Shown here: one piece after another, positions 1 through 9,883 of the stretch
Layout: the number at the start of each line of letters is the position of its first letter
How positions within the stretch are numbered: the stretch's first letter is position 1
Source: Capsicum annuum
Taxonomy: Eukaryota > Streptophyta > Magnoliopsida > Solanales > Solanaceae
DNA length: 64,000 bases
Assembly (NCBI RefSeq): GCF_002878395.1
Contig: NW_025850773.1
Coordinates: forward strand, 140,441-204,440
Direction of reading: 5' to 3'
Position numbers and translations under genes: made by a program
The notes under the pieces: generated by a model
The model's input: only the letters and a program-made list of their open reading frames with translations
Database searches by the model: none
Told to the model about the DNA's origin: nothing

Positions 1-158
1 AAGAGTTATGCAGACCACTGGGTTTGTGCCTTAAAGTATTGTATTAGGAACAGGGTATTGCATCATGTGTCCCCCATGAAGGGTATGATGAGGTTTGCGA
101 AGAGTGGATAGCTTTGCTCTAGGTATATTGGACATTTTCAGATTCTTTATATAGGTGG
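1..158 (+). pseudogene. Element A: pol 3' region (integrase C-terminus), interrupted
   Basis: Frame 1 reads as the C-terminal part of a Ty3/gypsy integrase: a KSYAD segment at the start, then VSPMKGMMRF and RYIGHFQIL, which are typical of the stretch before the chromodomain. There is an in-frame stop at 109-111. The reading breaks off at 158, where element B begins, and resumes at 9536 with VGRVAYDLALP. The 5-bp flanks GGTGG (154-158) and GTTGG (9536-9540) match at four of five bases, as expected for an aged target-site duplication. The rest of element A lies outside the window to the left. Confidence 0.8.
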
Positions 159-2414
159 TGTAACGACCCAAGACTACCCCCTCGTCGTAACACCATACTT
201 AAGGCCACAAGTGGCCCCAAGCTAACCGATGATCTAGCACAAGTTGTAAATACTAAAAAGAAGATAATAATATACTGTGCAGAAGTCATTTAAAACATTT
301 ATCTAAAAATCCAATCAAGAGTAATTGAGAACATCACTGGGAAACAAAACTGCTATCTGACTATCTGAAAGCCTCTAAACATGATGAGTTTTTGGGATAG
401 AGCCTCAAATAACAAGGACTACTAAAATAACATGAAATAAAATACTGGGATGAATAAATCATAGTATAACTAGTCCTCGACTGATGAGGACTGACCAATA
501 TTGCAGCTGACTGGCACAGGAACGGACTAAGTGTGATCTAAAAATCGAGCATCCGAACATATGTTATAAGATAACATAGAGCAAAAGTGAGTATGTGGTC
601 AGTACTTTGAATGTAATGGTATACGAGATTGGAACTAGTTGATATACATATAGATGTTGAGCATGAATGTATGAACATGTAAAAATAATGTATGACCAAG
701 CATAAACATATAGTGAAATGATCTGAATAACTGATATATGGACACTTGGTCATGCACACCTGAACTAAAACTGTAGGAGCTAAAATTTAACCGACATGCC
801 CCAATTTGAGCTAATTAAGGTCCAACCTCTAACCGCTAATTGGAAGGGTGTCACTACCTTGACAAGGGTACCAATACTAGATATGTGGATCCACTTAACT
901 GATGTCCCAAAGGACTAGGATGTAAACCCTGTACTGGTAGGTGACCCCTAACGGAGTGTCAGTCCTCAACTGACAGGTGACCTCCCATAGCCTATGTTGG
1001 AAACGTAGTTCTGGAACTTATGGACTGCTGCTAAGGGTCTCAACCCTTAATTTGAAAGTGAGCCTTCATCCCTAGGTTCACTCAGTGTTAAGTCCTACTC
1101 CCAACTGAACTGACATTGTTACTAGTAAAGGTTTGACATGATTAAATATTGATAGATGCTTAATATGATAATAATCTATATATAATGATACCATCATGAT
1201 AAGTTTGACTTGTAACCTTACATCTAAAATATGCTTCAATATCTAGGTATCGGGTGTTCATAAATTTCCAACACTAAAATATACATTAAATATAATAATA
1301 TTAAAATAATGGAATGGTAGGGAAATTCAATGACTTAACTTAAGAATCTTACAATTTTATCAACATAAGGAGATATCATGATTTGGGTACTAAAAGATGC
1401 ATAAACTTATGAGAAAGTATCTATTCATAGTTTAATTCAAGAATTAAATTGAGAATGAGAAACTTATGCTTTTCATGGAACCCTAAGTAAAAGGAGAATT
1501 AAACTTGAGAATTTTGAAAAACTTTAGGACTCAATTGGTGAAAGGAGGCCATTAATGAATATCCCACATACCTGAATGTATAAACTTGGATGAATTTCTT
1601 GAAATTGGACTTGAATTAAATTTGGGAGAAGAGAAAATTGTCCCTCGTAAATGCTCTGGGTGGAAATATGATTAATTCATGAATTGGGGATTTTGAGTCT
1701 TTTATACCATCCCTAGAGAAGCCTAAACAACGTGGGTTTGGATTTCAAAATAGTGGAAAAAAACATAAAAGTCACTGAAAAAATCATCCAGGAAGACCCC
1801 GTTCCAGTCGTTACGACTCACCTCACGACTCATCACGAATTTTCATGAGTCATGATCTGAGTCGTAACCTGAAACCATGAGGTTTGGGTCCTTTCTGGTC
1901 TGACTACAACTCCCCCTAACGACTCATTATGACTGACTACGAGTCATTAGATAGAGTCGTAGTTTGAGGCTTAATTCTTGGGTCATTCACTGGTAAGGCT
2001 ATGAGTCTATATAACGACTAGTAAGGTCTAATTACAAGTCGTATGCTGGACTTGTAATCACTAGGCTGAATTCTAGGTTACAATTTGTTATGACTACGAG
2101 TCCCACCGAACGACTCATAGCCACTGATTATGGGTTATATGGTGGAGTCGTAGTCACTGGGCTAAAGCTGATGGTCTTTTTTGTTCAAACTACAACTGCT
2201 CATAGCAACTTGTAATGCCTGGTAATGGGTCGTTGAGTCGTAGCCATTAGCGGCTGACTGGAACTGGGGATAACTTGCATAACTTTATGCCACGATGTCG
2301 AATTAAGAAAAGACTTGATGTGTTGGAAAGCTAACTTAGTGGCTATGTGTTGGAAAGCTAACTTAGTGGCCTATCTTTTGAGGGGTCTAGAGCTTGAAAA
2401 TTTAGGGTATTACA
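159..2414 (-). repeat. Element B 3' LTR
   Basis: A 2.26-kb LTR with TG...CA ends. Read on the minus strand it begins TGTAATACCC. A cluster of GACTC/GAGTC words lies at about 1806-2245. A good TATA box (TATAAAAG on the minus strand) is at 1699-1706, followed by a splice-donor-like CAGGTATGT at 1566-1574. A 27-bp tandem duplication (2319-2345 and 2346-2372) is present here and absent from the partner LTR. The two LTRs have diverged clearly, so B is fairly old. Confidence 0.85.
1699..1706 (-). promoter_or_regulatory. Probable TATA box of element B LTR
   Basis: TATAAAAG on the minus strand, about 710 bases into the LTR and about 130 bases upstream of the donor-like CAGGTATGT. In the 5' LTR, the copy that would drive transcription, the equivalent site near 8852-8858 reads TACAAAAG, so the working promoter is probably dead. 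Confidence 0.5.
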
Positions 2415-2654
2415 ATATCTCCCCCTTGGGGTCATTCATCCTAGAATGAAACTGTCTGAGCCGGGATACTAGGAGAAACTGAGATCATGCACTAAATACT
2501 TATGAGCTGGATCATGACTAAATATTTGAAACTGAGACATGATGCACGGGCTGAACTGAACTCATGAATTCATGATATGACATGAGGATAGTTAGATAGC
2601 TGAGATAGAAAATGAGATAATTAATTAATTAAGGAAACCATTACCTCAAGCTGG
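2415..2654 (-). other. Element B polypurine tract and 3' untranslated region
   Basis: Directly next to the 3' LTR the + strand reads ATATCTCCCCCTTGGGG (2415-2431). On the element's strand this is a purine run, the expected primer for plus-strand DNA synthesis. The remaining bases up to the end of pol show no coding potential. Confidence 0.7.
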
Positions 2655-3110
2655 ATCTGAATTTGTAGAGTAAAGATAAGGGTACTTGGCTTGTATATCA
2701 GCTTCTGCTTCCCAAGTAGCTCCTTCAACTGACTAATTTCTCTAGTGAACTGTCACTAATGCAACTTCTTTATTCCTCAACCTACGAATTTGATGGTCAA
2801 GGACCTCAACTGGGACTTTTTCACATGAGAGGATATTTTCAATGCCCACACTCTCTAAAGGAACGACTGAAGCTGGATTATAATGCATTTCTTTAGCAAA
2901 GAGACATGAAATATTGGATGCACTGATGCAAACTCTGCAGGCAATGCTAACTCATAGGCTACCTTCCCAAAATGGCTCAAAATCCTATATGGGCCAACAT
3001 AGCGGGGACTGAGGCTACCCTTCTTACTAAATCTCTTCACCTCTTTCATGGGAAAAATTTTGAAATACACCAAGTCATCAATATCAAACTCAAGATCCCT
3101 CCTCCTCACA
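2655..3110 (-). pseudogene. Element B integrase C-terminus and chromodomain-like tail
   Basis: An 84-codon open stretch at 2855-3109 reads [16 protein letters not shown] and [20 protein letters not shown], then ends in [13 protein letters not shown], the conserved integrase C-terminal segment. Further downstream, in another frame, DHQIRRLRNKEV and EGATWEAEAD mark the chromodomain-like module that targets integration of Tekay-type elements to heterochromatin. The frame change and stops make it non-functional. Confidence 0.82.
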
Positions 3111-3990
3111 TCTTCATAGGATTTCTGTTGACTCTACGTTGTATTTAGCCTTTCTTGAATCAACTGAACTTTCTTCATTGCCTCATACACTGTATATGGC
3201 CATATTGAAGCATATTCTCTAAGATCAAACCAACCAATAGGATGCTTAAACCTCTTACCATAAAGAGCCTCAAAAGAAGCCATCTAAATACTAGAGTTGT
3301 AGATGTTATTATAGGAAAAATCAATCAAAGGCAAGTGATCATCCCAACTACCTTTGAAATTGATAACATAAGCCCTCAACATTTCATCTAAGTCTAAATG
3401 TCCTCTTTGTCTGACCATCTATCTGGGGTGAAAAGTCATACTGAGATGAACTTTGGTAGCAAGACCTTTCTAAAAAGCCTTCCAAAAATAAGAGGTAAAT
3501 TAAATACCTCTATCCGAAATAATGGTCAACGAGACTTCATGTAAATTTGCCAACTCACTGAAACTGATATAAGTGTAATCCTTGACAAAATATGAAGTAT
3601 GGACTGGTGAGAAATGGGCTAACTTGGTCACTCTATCCACAATGACCCAAATAGAATTATGTTGACGATACGTATGAGTTAACCCTGTAACAAAGGTCAT
3701 ATTCACCACTTCCCACTTCCAGTGGGGATGCTGAATTCCTAATGGTATACCACTAGGCCTCTGGTGCTCAACCTTAGAATACTGACAATTTGAACACTTA
3801 TCCACGAATTGTGCAATATCCTTGTTCATACCATTCCACCAATAGACTTTCCATAAATCACGATATATCTTAGTTGATTCCTAGGTAAATAGAATATCGT
3901 AAACTATGCATGTCTGCTAACATCTGCTGCTACAAATCATCCACATTCAGAACACCTAACCTTCCCTAACAACAAAGTGCACCATCTCCC
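3111..3990 (-). pseudogene. Element B integrase zinc finger and core
   Basis: On the minus strand, CSNCQYSKVEHQRPSG preserves the CxxC half of the HHCC zinc finger (near 3740-3800), followed by the core with WVIVDRVTKLAHF and IISDRG. The first catalytic Asp of the DDE triad is lost: the position reads NMTFVTGL instead of the usual NMDF. Several stops separate the core from the downstream piece that encodes the integrase tail. Confidence 0.82.
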
Positions 3991-4740
3991 CCTTGGAAGA
4001 AAACCTCAACCTTCTGATCTCGAACTGCCCCTTTCAACTTAACTAGAATAGGATCTCTGTCTTTCTTTTTCTTTACCTCAGAAACCAAAGAAATTTCCAA
4101 ACCATTCTGAACCCAATTACTACATTTGGCTGAATCAACCAATCGAACACCCAATCTAGCAAGCTGATGAACCTCACTGTCTAACTCTTTCGTATTATCC
4201 TCCACATGAGCAAAACTCCCCACAGATAATATACTAAGGACATTGGCCATAACATTCTCCTTACCTAGGTGATATAACACACTCATCTCATAGTCTTTTA
4301 ACAATTCAAGCCACCTTCTCTGACAAGGATTTAGGTCTTTCTAGGTAACTACATACTGTAAACTTTTATAGTTAGTAAACACATCGACATGGACCCCATA
4401 AAGGTAAACCATCCAAATTGGTAAGGCAAAACCAACAGCTACTAACTTAAGATCATAAGTCGGGTAGTTCTTTTTATGAGGTTTGAGTTGTCCAGAGGCG
4501 TACACTATAACCTTGTCCTGGTAAATAAAAACATAACCGAAACTAACTCTAGAAGCATCACAGTACACTAAAAAACCATCTGATCCCTTTGGTAGAGTCA
4601 AAACTGGAGAAAAAGTGAGTCGAGTCTTCAAATCCTGAAAACTCTTCTCGCAGGAATTAAACCACAAAAATTTAACTTTCTTTTGAGTCAGTCTAGACAT
4701 GGTAGAAGCAATCGAGGAAAAAACCCTCAATAAACTATCT
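3966..4740 (-). pseudogene. Element B RNase H
   Basis: The reading at 4341-4730 contains GFLVYCDAS, followed by VIVYASGQLKPHKKNYPTYD and YGVHVDVFTNYKSLQY, the standard gypsy RNase H pattern. The continuation at 3966-4304 reads MLKDYEMSVLYHLGKENVMA, the connection toward integrase. Some conserved residues have changed (for example SFGYVF for the usual GLGCVL), and frameshifts lie between the two pieces. Confidence 0.83.
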
Positions 4741-5560
4741 GTAGTAACTGGCTAAACCCAAGAAACTCCTAATATCTAATAAAAAGATAGGTCTAGGCCA
4801 TTTCGTACTACCTTAGTCTTTTGAGGATTAAATTGAATACCATCGTAAGAAAGGATGTGGCCAAGTAAATATACTGATTTCAACAAGAATTCACGCTTTC
4901 TAAACTTAGTGAATAACTGGTGATCCTTAAGGGACTACAAAACAAACCTCAAATGGTTTACATGTTCACCTTCACTTCGAGAATAGACGAGGATGTCATC
5001 TATGAAGACTATGATGAACATGTCCAGGTACTTCTTGAACACCCTCTTCATCAAGTCAATAAAATCTATAAGAGCATTCGTTAGTCCAAAAGACATAACT
5101 ATAAATTCAAAATGACAATACCGAGTGTTGAAGGCTATTTTTAGAATGTCACTTTCTCTGACTCTGAGCTGATAATAGCCGGATATGAGATTTATCCCAG
5201 AGAAATAATTGGTATCCTGAAGTTGGTTTAATAGGCCATAAATCCTGGAGAGAAGATGCTTATTCTTGATTGTGACTTTGTCTAACTAACAGTAGTCGAT
5301 GCACATTCTAAAAAAACTATCTGTGTTGTACATGAAGAGAGTTGGGGCAACCTATAAGGAAATACTAGGCCTGATGAAGCCCTTATCTAAGAGATCTTTT
5401 TGCTATTTTTTCAATTCCTTAAGCTCAAATAGAGGTATTTTGTAAGGTGGAATTGAAATAGGATGGGTATCTGGAAGGCGATCGATTCTAAAGTCGATTT
5501 CCTTCTTAGGAGGAACTCCAGGAAGATCTTCAGGAAATACTTTTGGAAACTCATTTAATA
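4741..5560 (-). pseudogene. Element B reverse transcriptase
   Basis: The minus strand carries the catalytic [10 protein letters not shown] box (near 4980-5010) and, further upstream in the gene, CIDY-type and SGYYQ-type segments (5150-5330) in fragments. Stops and shifts occur every 50-150 bases. The domain lies in the expected place between protease and RNase H. Confidence 0.8.
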
Positions 5561-6144
5561 CTAGAACTAATTCAAGACTTGGAATCTCAGATTTTGAGTC
5601 CTTGAGTCAGACAAGATGATAGATGCAACCCTTGGATATCAACTTACTTGCCTTAAGGTAGCAGACAAATTGACCTATAGGCACTGAGGTACTACCCCTC
5701 CACTCTATGACTGGCTCGCTAGAAAACTTAAACTGGACAGTTCTATTTTAATATTCAATTAAGGCATAGCAAGAGTGGAGCAAATCCATGCCAAGATCAA
5801 AATCGGCCATCTCTAATTATACAAGGTCTACTAAGGTAACTTTCTGGGACACTGTGACTGGGAAATTTCTATATACACATCTGGCTATAATGGAACTACC
5901 TACTGAAGTAGAAACTAAGAAGGGTTCTACTAAGATTTCAGGATTGACGCCAAAGTCTACTGCTATTTAGGGAGTCACGTAAGTAAGTGTGGCTCCAGGA
6001 TTTAATAATGCATAAATATGGTGTTGAAAGACTTGTAACATACATGTAACCACATTAGGAGAACCTTCATGATCCTATTATTCTGAAGGGCATAGAGTCA
6101 ATTTTGATGTTGTCTACTGGTGGAAATAGAAGTGGCACCCTACT
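5561..6144 (-). pseudogene. Element B aspartic protease
   Basis: The minus strand reads YALLNPGATLTYVTP around 5975-6015. The usual retropepsin motif in these elements is DPGAT. Here the catalytic Asp codon is AAT (6000-6002), so the enzyme would be inactive even without the frame breaks. The stretch downstream of the active site is fragmented. Confidence 0.7.
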
Positions 6145-7171
6145 GACTAATTCAGTGACCGATCTTGCCACACCTAAAACACATATCCCTGTCGTCCATG
6201 CACTAACCCTTGTGGTTCTTACCATAACTCTTACAGACAGGGTTAGTGTGGCTACAATTTACACTACCCTGGGACTTAGAGCTTGAAGCTCCATCACTAG
6301 TGTCTTGTCTAAACTTAGGCACTGGAGTACTAGCAGAGAATGAGGCTGGAGTTTAAGATTTTTGGTGGAACTGAGAATGATTCCTGCCATCTGACCTCTG
6401 CTAAAAGTAGTTAAAATTATCAGTTTTGGCTCTCTAATTATCCCTTTTCTTTTCTTTAAGCTTCTCCTCCTCAATCTGTTGATTAATAACCATCAGTCTC
6501 GAGAGTTTTATATCTTTAATCAACATAGTTGTCCTATAATCCTTGAAAATATATTTAGAAACTCCAGACACAAACTTACTCATTTGGGCCTTAGAAGTAA
6601 CCGCCAGAGTCAGAGCATACCTTACTAACTAGGTAAACTTGAGTGAACACTCTTTCATACTTATGTTACCCTACTTTAGATTGATGAACTCCTACACCTT
6701 GGTCTTCTTCAATTCAAGTAGGAAAAACTTGTCTAAGAAAGTAGTAGAAAACTTATCCCACTCAGCAGGCCCTACATCGACACCTCTATTCTCCTTCCAC
6801 TGCTTAATCCAGGTGTAAGCCACCCCTTGTAATTGGTAGCCAGCTAAGTCAGCACTCTCACTTGGAGTAACACATATAATATCACTCACCTTATACACAT
6901 TGTAAATACTCCTGTGGATCCTCCTCATTTAGATCCAGAGAACACTAGGGGATTTATCTAAGTGAATCTCAGATTCTGGCTGCTTCTATGCTCACCATAA
7001 GATTAGCTGGAAAAACAACCTCTTATATATTTTGGGAAGCCATAGATTAGGCTAAGGTGGTAAAGGAGACCTGAATTCAGCGTGAGAGACCTGCTCATTC
7101 AGATAGTCCTCAGGAATAGATAGTACAGGTTGGCCTCCATTTCTCCTTCTATTTGCTTTTCTGGGAGGTAC
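6145..7171 (-). pseudogene. Element B gag
   Basis: The reading starts near 7171 with PPRKANRRRNGGQPV and EDYLNEQVSHAEF, then runs through a capsid-like segment at 6692-6928 (GVAYTWIKQWKENR, WDKFSTTFLDKFF) to a zinc knuckle, CFRCGKIGH, at about 6156-6182. The usual ATG before PPRK reads GTA, so the start codon is gone. Several stops, many of the kind made by C-to-T changes, interrupt it. Gag would form the virus-like particle and bind RNA. Confidence 0.8.
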
Positions 7172-7330
7172 TTTTATAAATGGTAGAAAATGAGCTAGAA
7201 AAGGAGTTTAACAGAGCTCATGCTCCATCATACGACATGAATACTGAAAGAAGGGAGACTTTTCTAAAATATTTTATAGCCTCTTACCCATAACTGTGGT
7301 ATGCTTCACACCCATAAGAAGGACTTTACG
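7172..7330 (-). other. Element B 5' untranslated leader, primer site deleted
   Basis: The segment matches the leaders of F (52840-52956) and G (48300-48431) in its CTAAAA..TATAGCCTC block. In F and G the leader ends in GCTCTGATACCA, the complement of the initiator-Met tRNA end. In B the sequence jumps at TAAC (7331-7334) straight into the LTR body, so the primer-binding site is missing. Confidence 0.65.
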
Positions 7331-9535
7331 TAACCCATGATCTGGCACAAGTTTTAACTACTAAGAAAAAATAATAGCATACTATGTGGAATTCATTTAA
7401 AACATTTATCTAAAAATCCAATCAAGAGTAACTGAGACTATCACTAGGAAACAAACCTGTTATCTGACTATTTGAAAGCCTCTAAACATTATGACTTATT
7501 GATAAAGGTCTCCGACTAGCTCGTAATAGTGAAATAACATCAAATAAAGTACTAGGATGAATAAATAATAGTATAACTAGTTCTCGACTGATGAGGACTC
7601 ACCAATACTGCAGCTGAGTGGCATGGGAACAAACTAAGTGTAATCTAGAAACTGAGCATCCAAACCTATGTTATAAGATAACATAGCGCAAAAGATAGTA
7701 TACGATCAATACTTTGAATTTATTGGTATACGAGATAGGAACTAACTAATATACATATAGGTACTAAGCATGAATTTATGATCATATAAAATGAATGCAA
7801 GATCAAGCATAAATATGTATGAAAATAATCTAAATAACTGAATAACTAATATATGGACACTTGGCCAAGCAAACTTGAACTAATATAGTCTGAATACTGA
7901 ACTAAAATAATGGGAGCTAACATTTAACTGACATGCCCCAATTTGAGAAAATCGAGGTCCACCCTGTAATCCTTAATTGGAAGGGGGTCAGTACCATCCA
8001 AGGGTACTAATACTGGTTGTGTGGATCTACTAAACCAACGTCTCAAAGGGCTAAGGTTTCAAACCTCTACTAACAGGTGATCTCTAAGAGAGTGCTAGTC
8101 CTCAACTGGCGAGTGACCTCTCATAGCCTACACTAGCAACATAGTTTTAGAACTTGGGGACTGCTACTAAAGTACTCTACCCTCCACTAGAAGGTGATCC
8201 TTCATCCATTAGTTCAGTCGATGCTAAGTCCTACTCCCAACTTAATTGATATGGGTACTAGTAAGGGTTTTACTTGATTCAATACTGATATATGCTCAAA
8301 ATGACAATAATCTGAATATAATGATACCATAATGATAAGTTTAAATCATAACCTGACATCTGAAATATATATGAATATCTAAATATCGGGTGTTCATAAC
8401 CCACTAGCACTGATATATATATTAAATATGATAATATCAAAATAAAAACGTGATAGGGAAATTCCATGACTCAACTCAAGAATTTTACAATTTTATCAAC
8501 ATAAGTAGATATCATGATTTGGGTACTAAAAGAGGCATAAAATTATGAGAAAACATATATTCATAGTTGAATTCAAGAATTAAATTAAGAAATTGAGAAA
8601 CTTATGCTTTTCATGGAACCCTAAGAAAAAGAAGAATTAAACTTGAGAATTTGGAAAAACTTTGGCACTCAATAGGTGAAAAGAGCCCATTGATGAATAT
8701 CCTACATATCTGAATGTAGAAGCTTGGATGAATTTCTTGGAATTGGACTTAAATTGAAGAACCCTAATTATTTCTTGGGAGAAGATAAAATTTCCCCCCA
8801 TTACTGCTCTAGGTGAAAATATAATTAATTCATGAATTGGGGATTTTGGGTCTTTTGTAAGACCCCTTGGAAAGCCTAAAAGAAGAGGGTTTGGCTTTTA
8901 AAAGAGTGGGAAAAGACAAAAAAAGTCCCTAAAAAAATCATGCAGCAAAACCCCATTCCAGTCATTATAACTCACCTCACAACTAGTCTCCAGTCATGAT
9001 CTGAGTCATAATTTGGAACCATGAGGTTAGGGTTCATTTTGGTTTGACTACGACTTTCCTCTAATGACTCGTTATGACTGACTATAAGTCATCCGATAGA
9101 ATCGTAGTCTGAGGCTTGATTTTTATGTCATTCTCTAGTTAGGATATGAGTCCACATAATGACTCATAAGGTCTAACTATGAGTCGATGCTGGACCCGTA
9201 ACCACTGGGATAAATTTTTGATTGCACACTACTGTGGGTACGAGTCCCTTTTAACGACTCATATCCATTGATTATGAGTCATAGTTGTAAGTTGTAGTCA
9301 CTAGGCTAAAGCTGAGGGTATTTTTTATTTAGAATACAACTGCTTGTAGCGACGCATAACATTTGGTTATGGGTCATCATGTGAGTCGCATCCACTTGTG
9401 GCTGACTGGAACTTGGGAAAACATGCATAACTTTCTGCCATGATGATGTATTATGATGGAACGTGATGCATTGGAAAGCTAACTTAGTGGACTATCTTTT
9501 GAGGGGTCTAGATCTTAAAACTTTAGGGTATTACA
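7331..9535 (-). repeat. Element B 5' LTR, truncated at its 3' end
   Basis: The sequence matches 223-2414 and ends GGGTATTACA at 9535. About 65 bases next to the internal region are missing compared with the other LTR. The GACTC word cluster is at about 8965-9390. The donor-like site at 8704-8711 has decayed to AGATATGT. The flank GTTGG (9536-9540) is the partner of GGTGG at 154-158. Confidence 0.83.
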
Positions 9536-9883
9536 GTTGGGAGGGTTGCTTATGATTTGGCCTTACCTCTAGACTTTTCAGCGTTCATCTAATTTTTCAT
9601 ATATCTGTGTTTCGATGTTATAGTTTGGATGAGTGTCATATGCTTGTTTGAGAATCAATTCAATTGGATGAGAGGTTGACCTTTGTTGAGGATCCAATGT
9701 CTATTTTAGCCAAGGATGCGAGACGGTTGCATTCAAGAGATATTCCTATAGTTAAGGTTTTGTAAAGACACCATCTTTTTAAGGAGGCTACTGCATGCGT
9801 AGTAGTTATATTCATCTCTTTACTGATTCAGGTATTTTCTTTCCATTAATTTGAGGATGAACTAGATTTTTGGTAGTGGATAT
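9536..9883 (+). pseudogene. Element A: pol 3' end with chromodomain-like tail
   Basis: This continues the reading of 1-158 with VGRVAYDLALPLDFSAF. Further on, after a frame change, it reads DERLTFVEDPMSILAKDARR and RDIPIVKVL, which is the chromodomain-like tail of gypsy chromoviruses, then LFTDSGIFFP near the C-terminus. Stops are scattered. The stretch just before the LTR (TGGTAGTGGATAT, 9871-9883) is a weak purine-rich primer region. Confidence 0.75.

Larger units (their letters stand above)
159..9535 (-). mobile_element. Element B: Ty3/gypsy chromovirus (Tekay/Del-like), degenerate, inserted in element A
   Basis: The element is on the minus strand, with LTRs at 159-2414 (3') and about 7331-9535 (5'). 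On the + strand the LTR starts TGTAACGACC and ends GGGTATTACA. The gene order on the minus strand is gag, protease, RT, RNase H, integrase, chromodomain, the normal gypsy order. It sits inside the pol tail of element A. Every gene is broken by stops and indels, the gag start codon is lost, the protease active-site Asp is Asn, and the 5' LTR head plus the primer-binding site are deleted. It cannot be autonomous. The lineage call rests on the LxYQIRRLRNKEV...ATWEAE pattern. Confidence 0.88.

Noticed and set aside
538..759. 73-codon minus-strand frame in the LTR of B
   Set aside because: Lies wholly in LTR sequence, has no conserved motif, and is broken in the other LTR.
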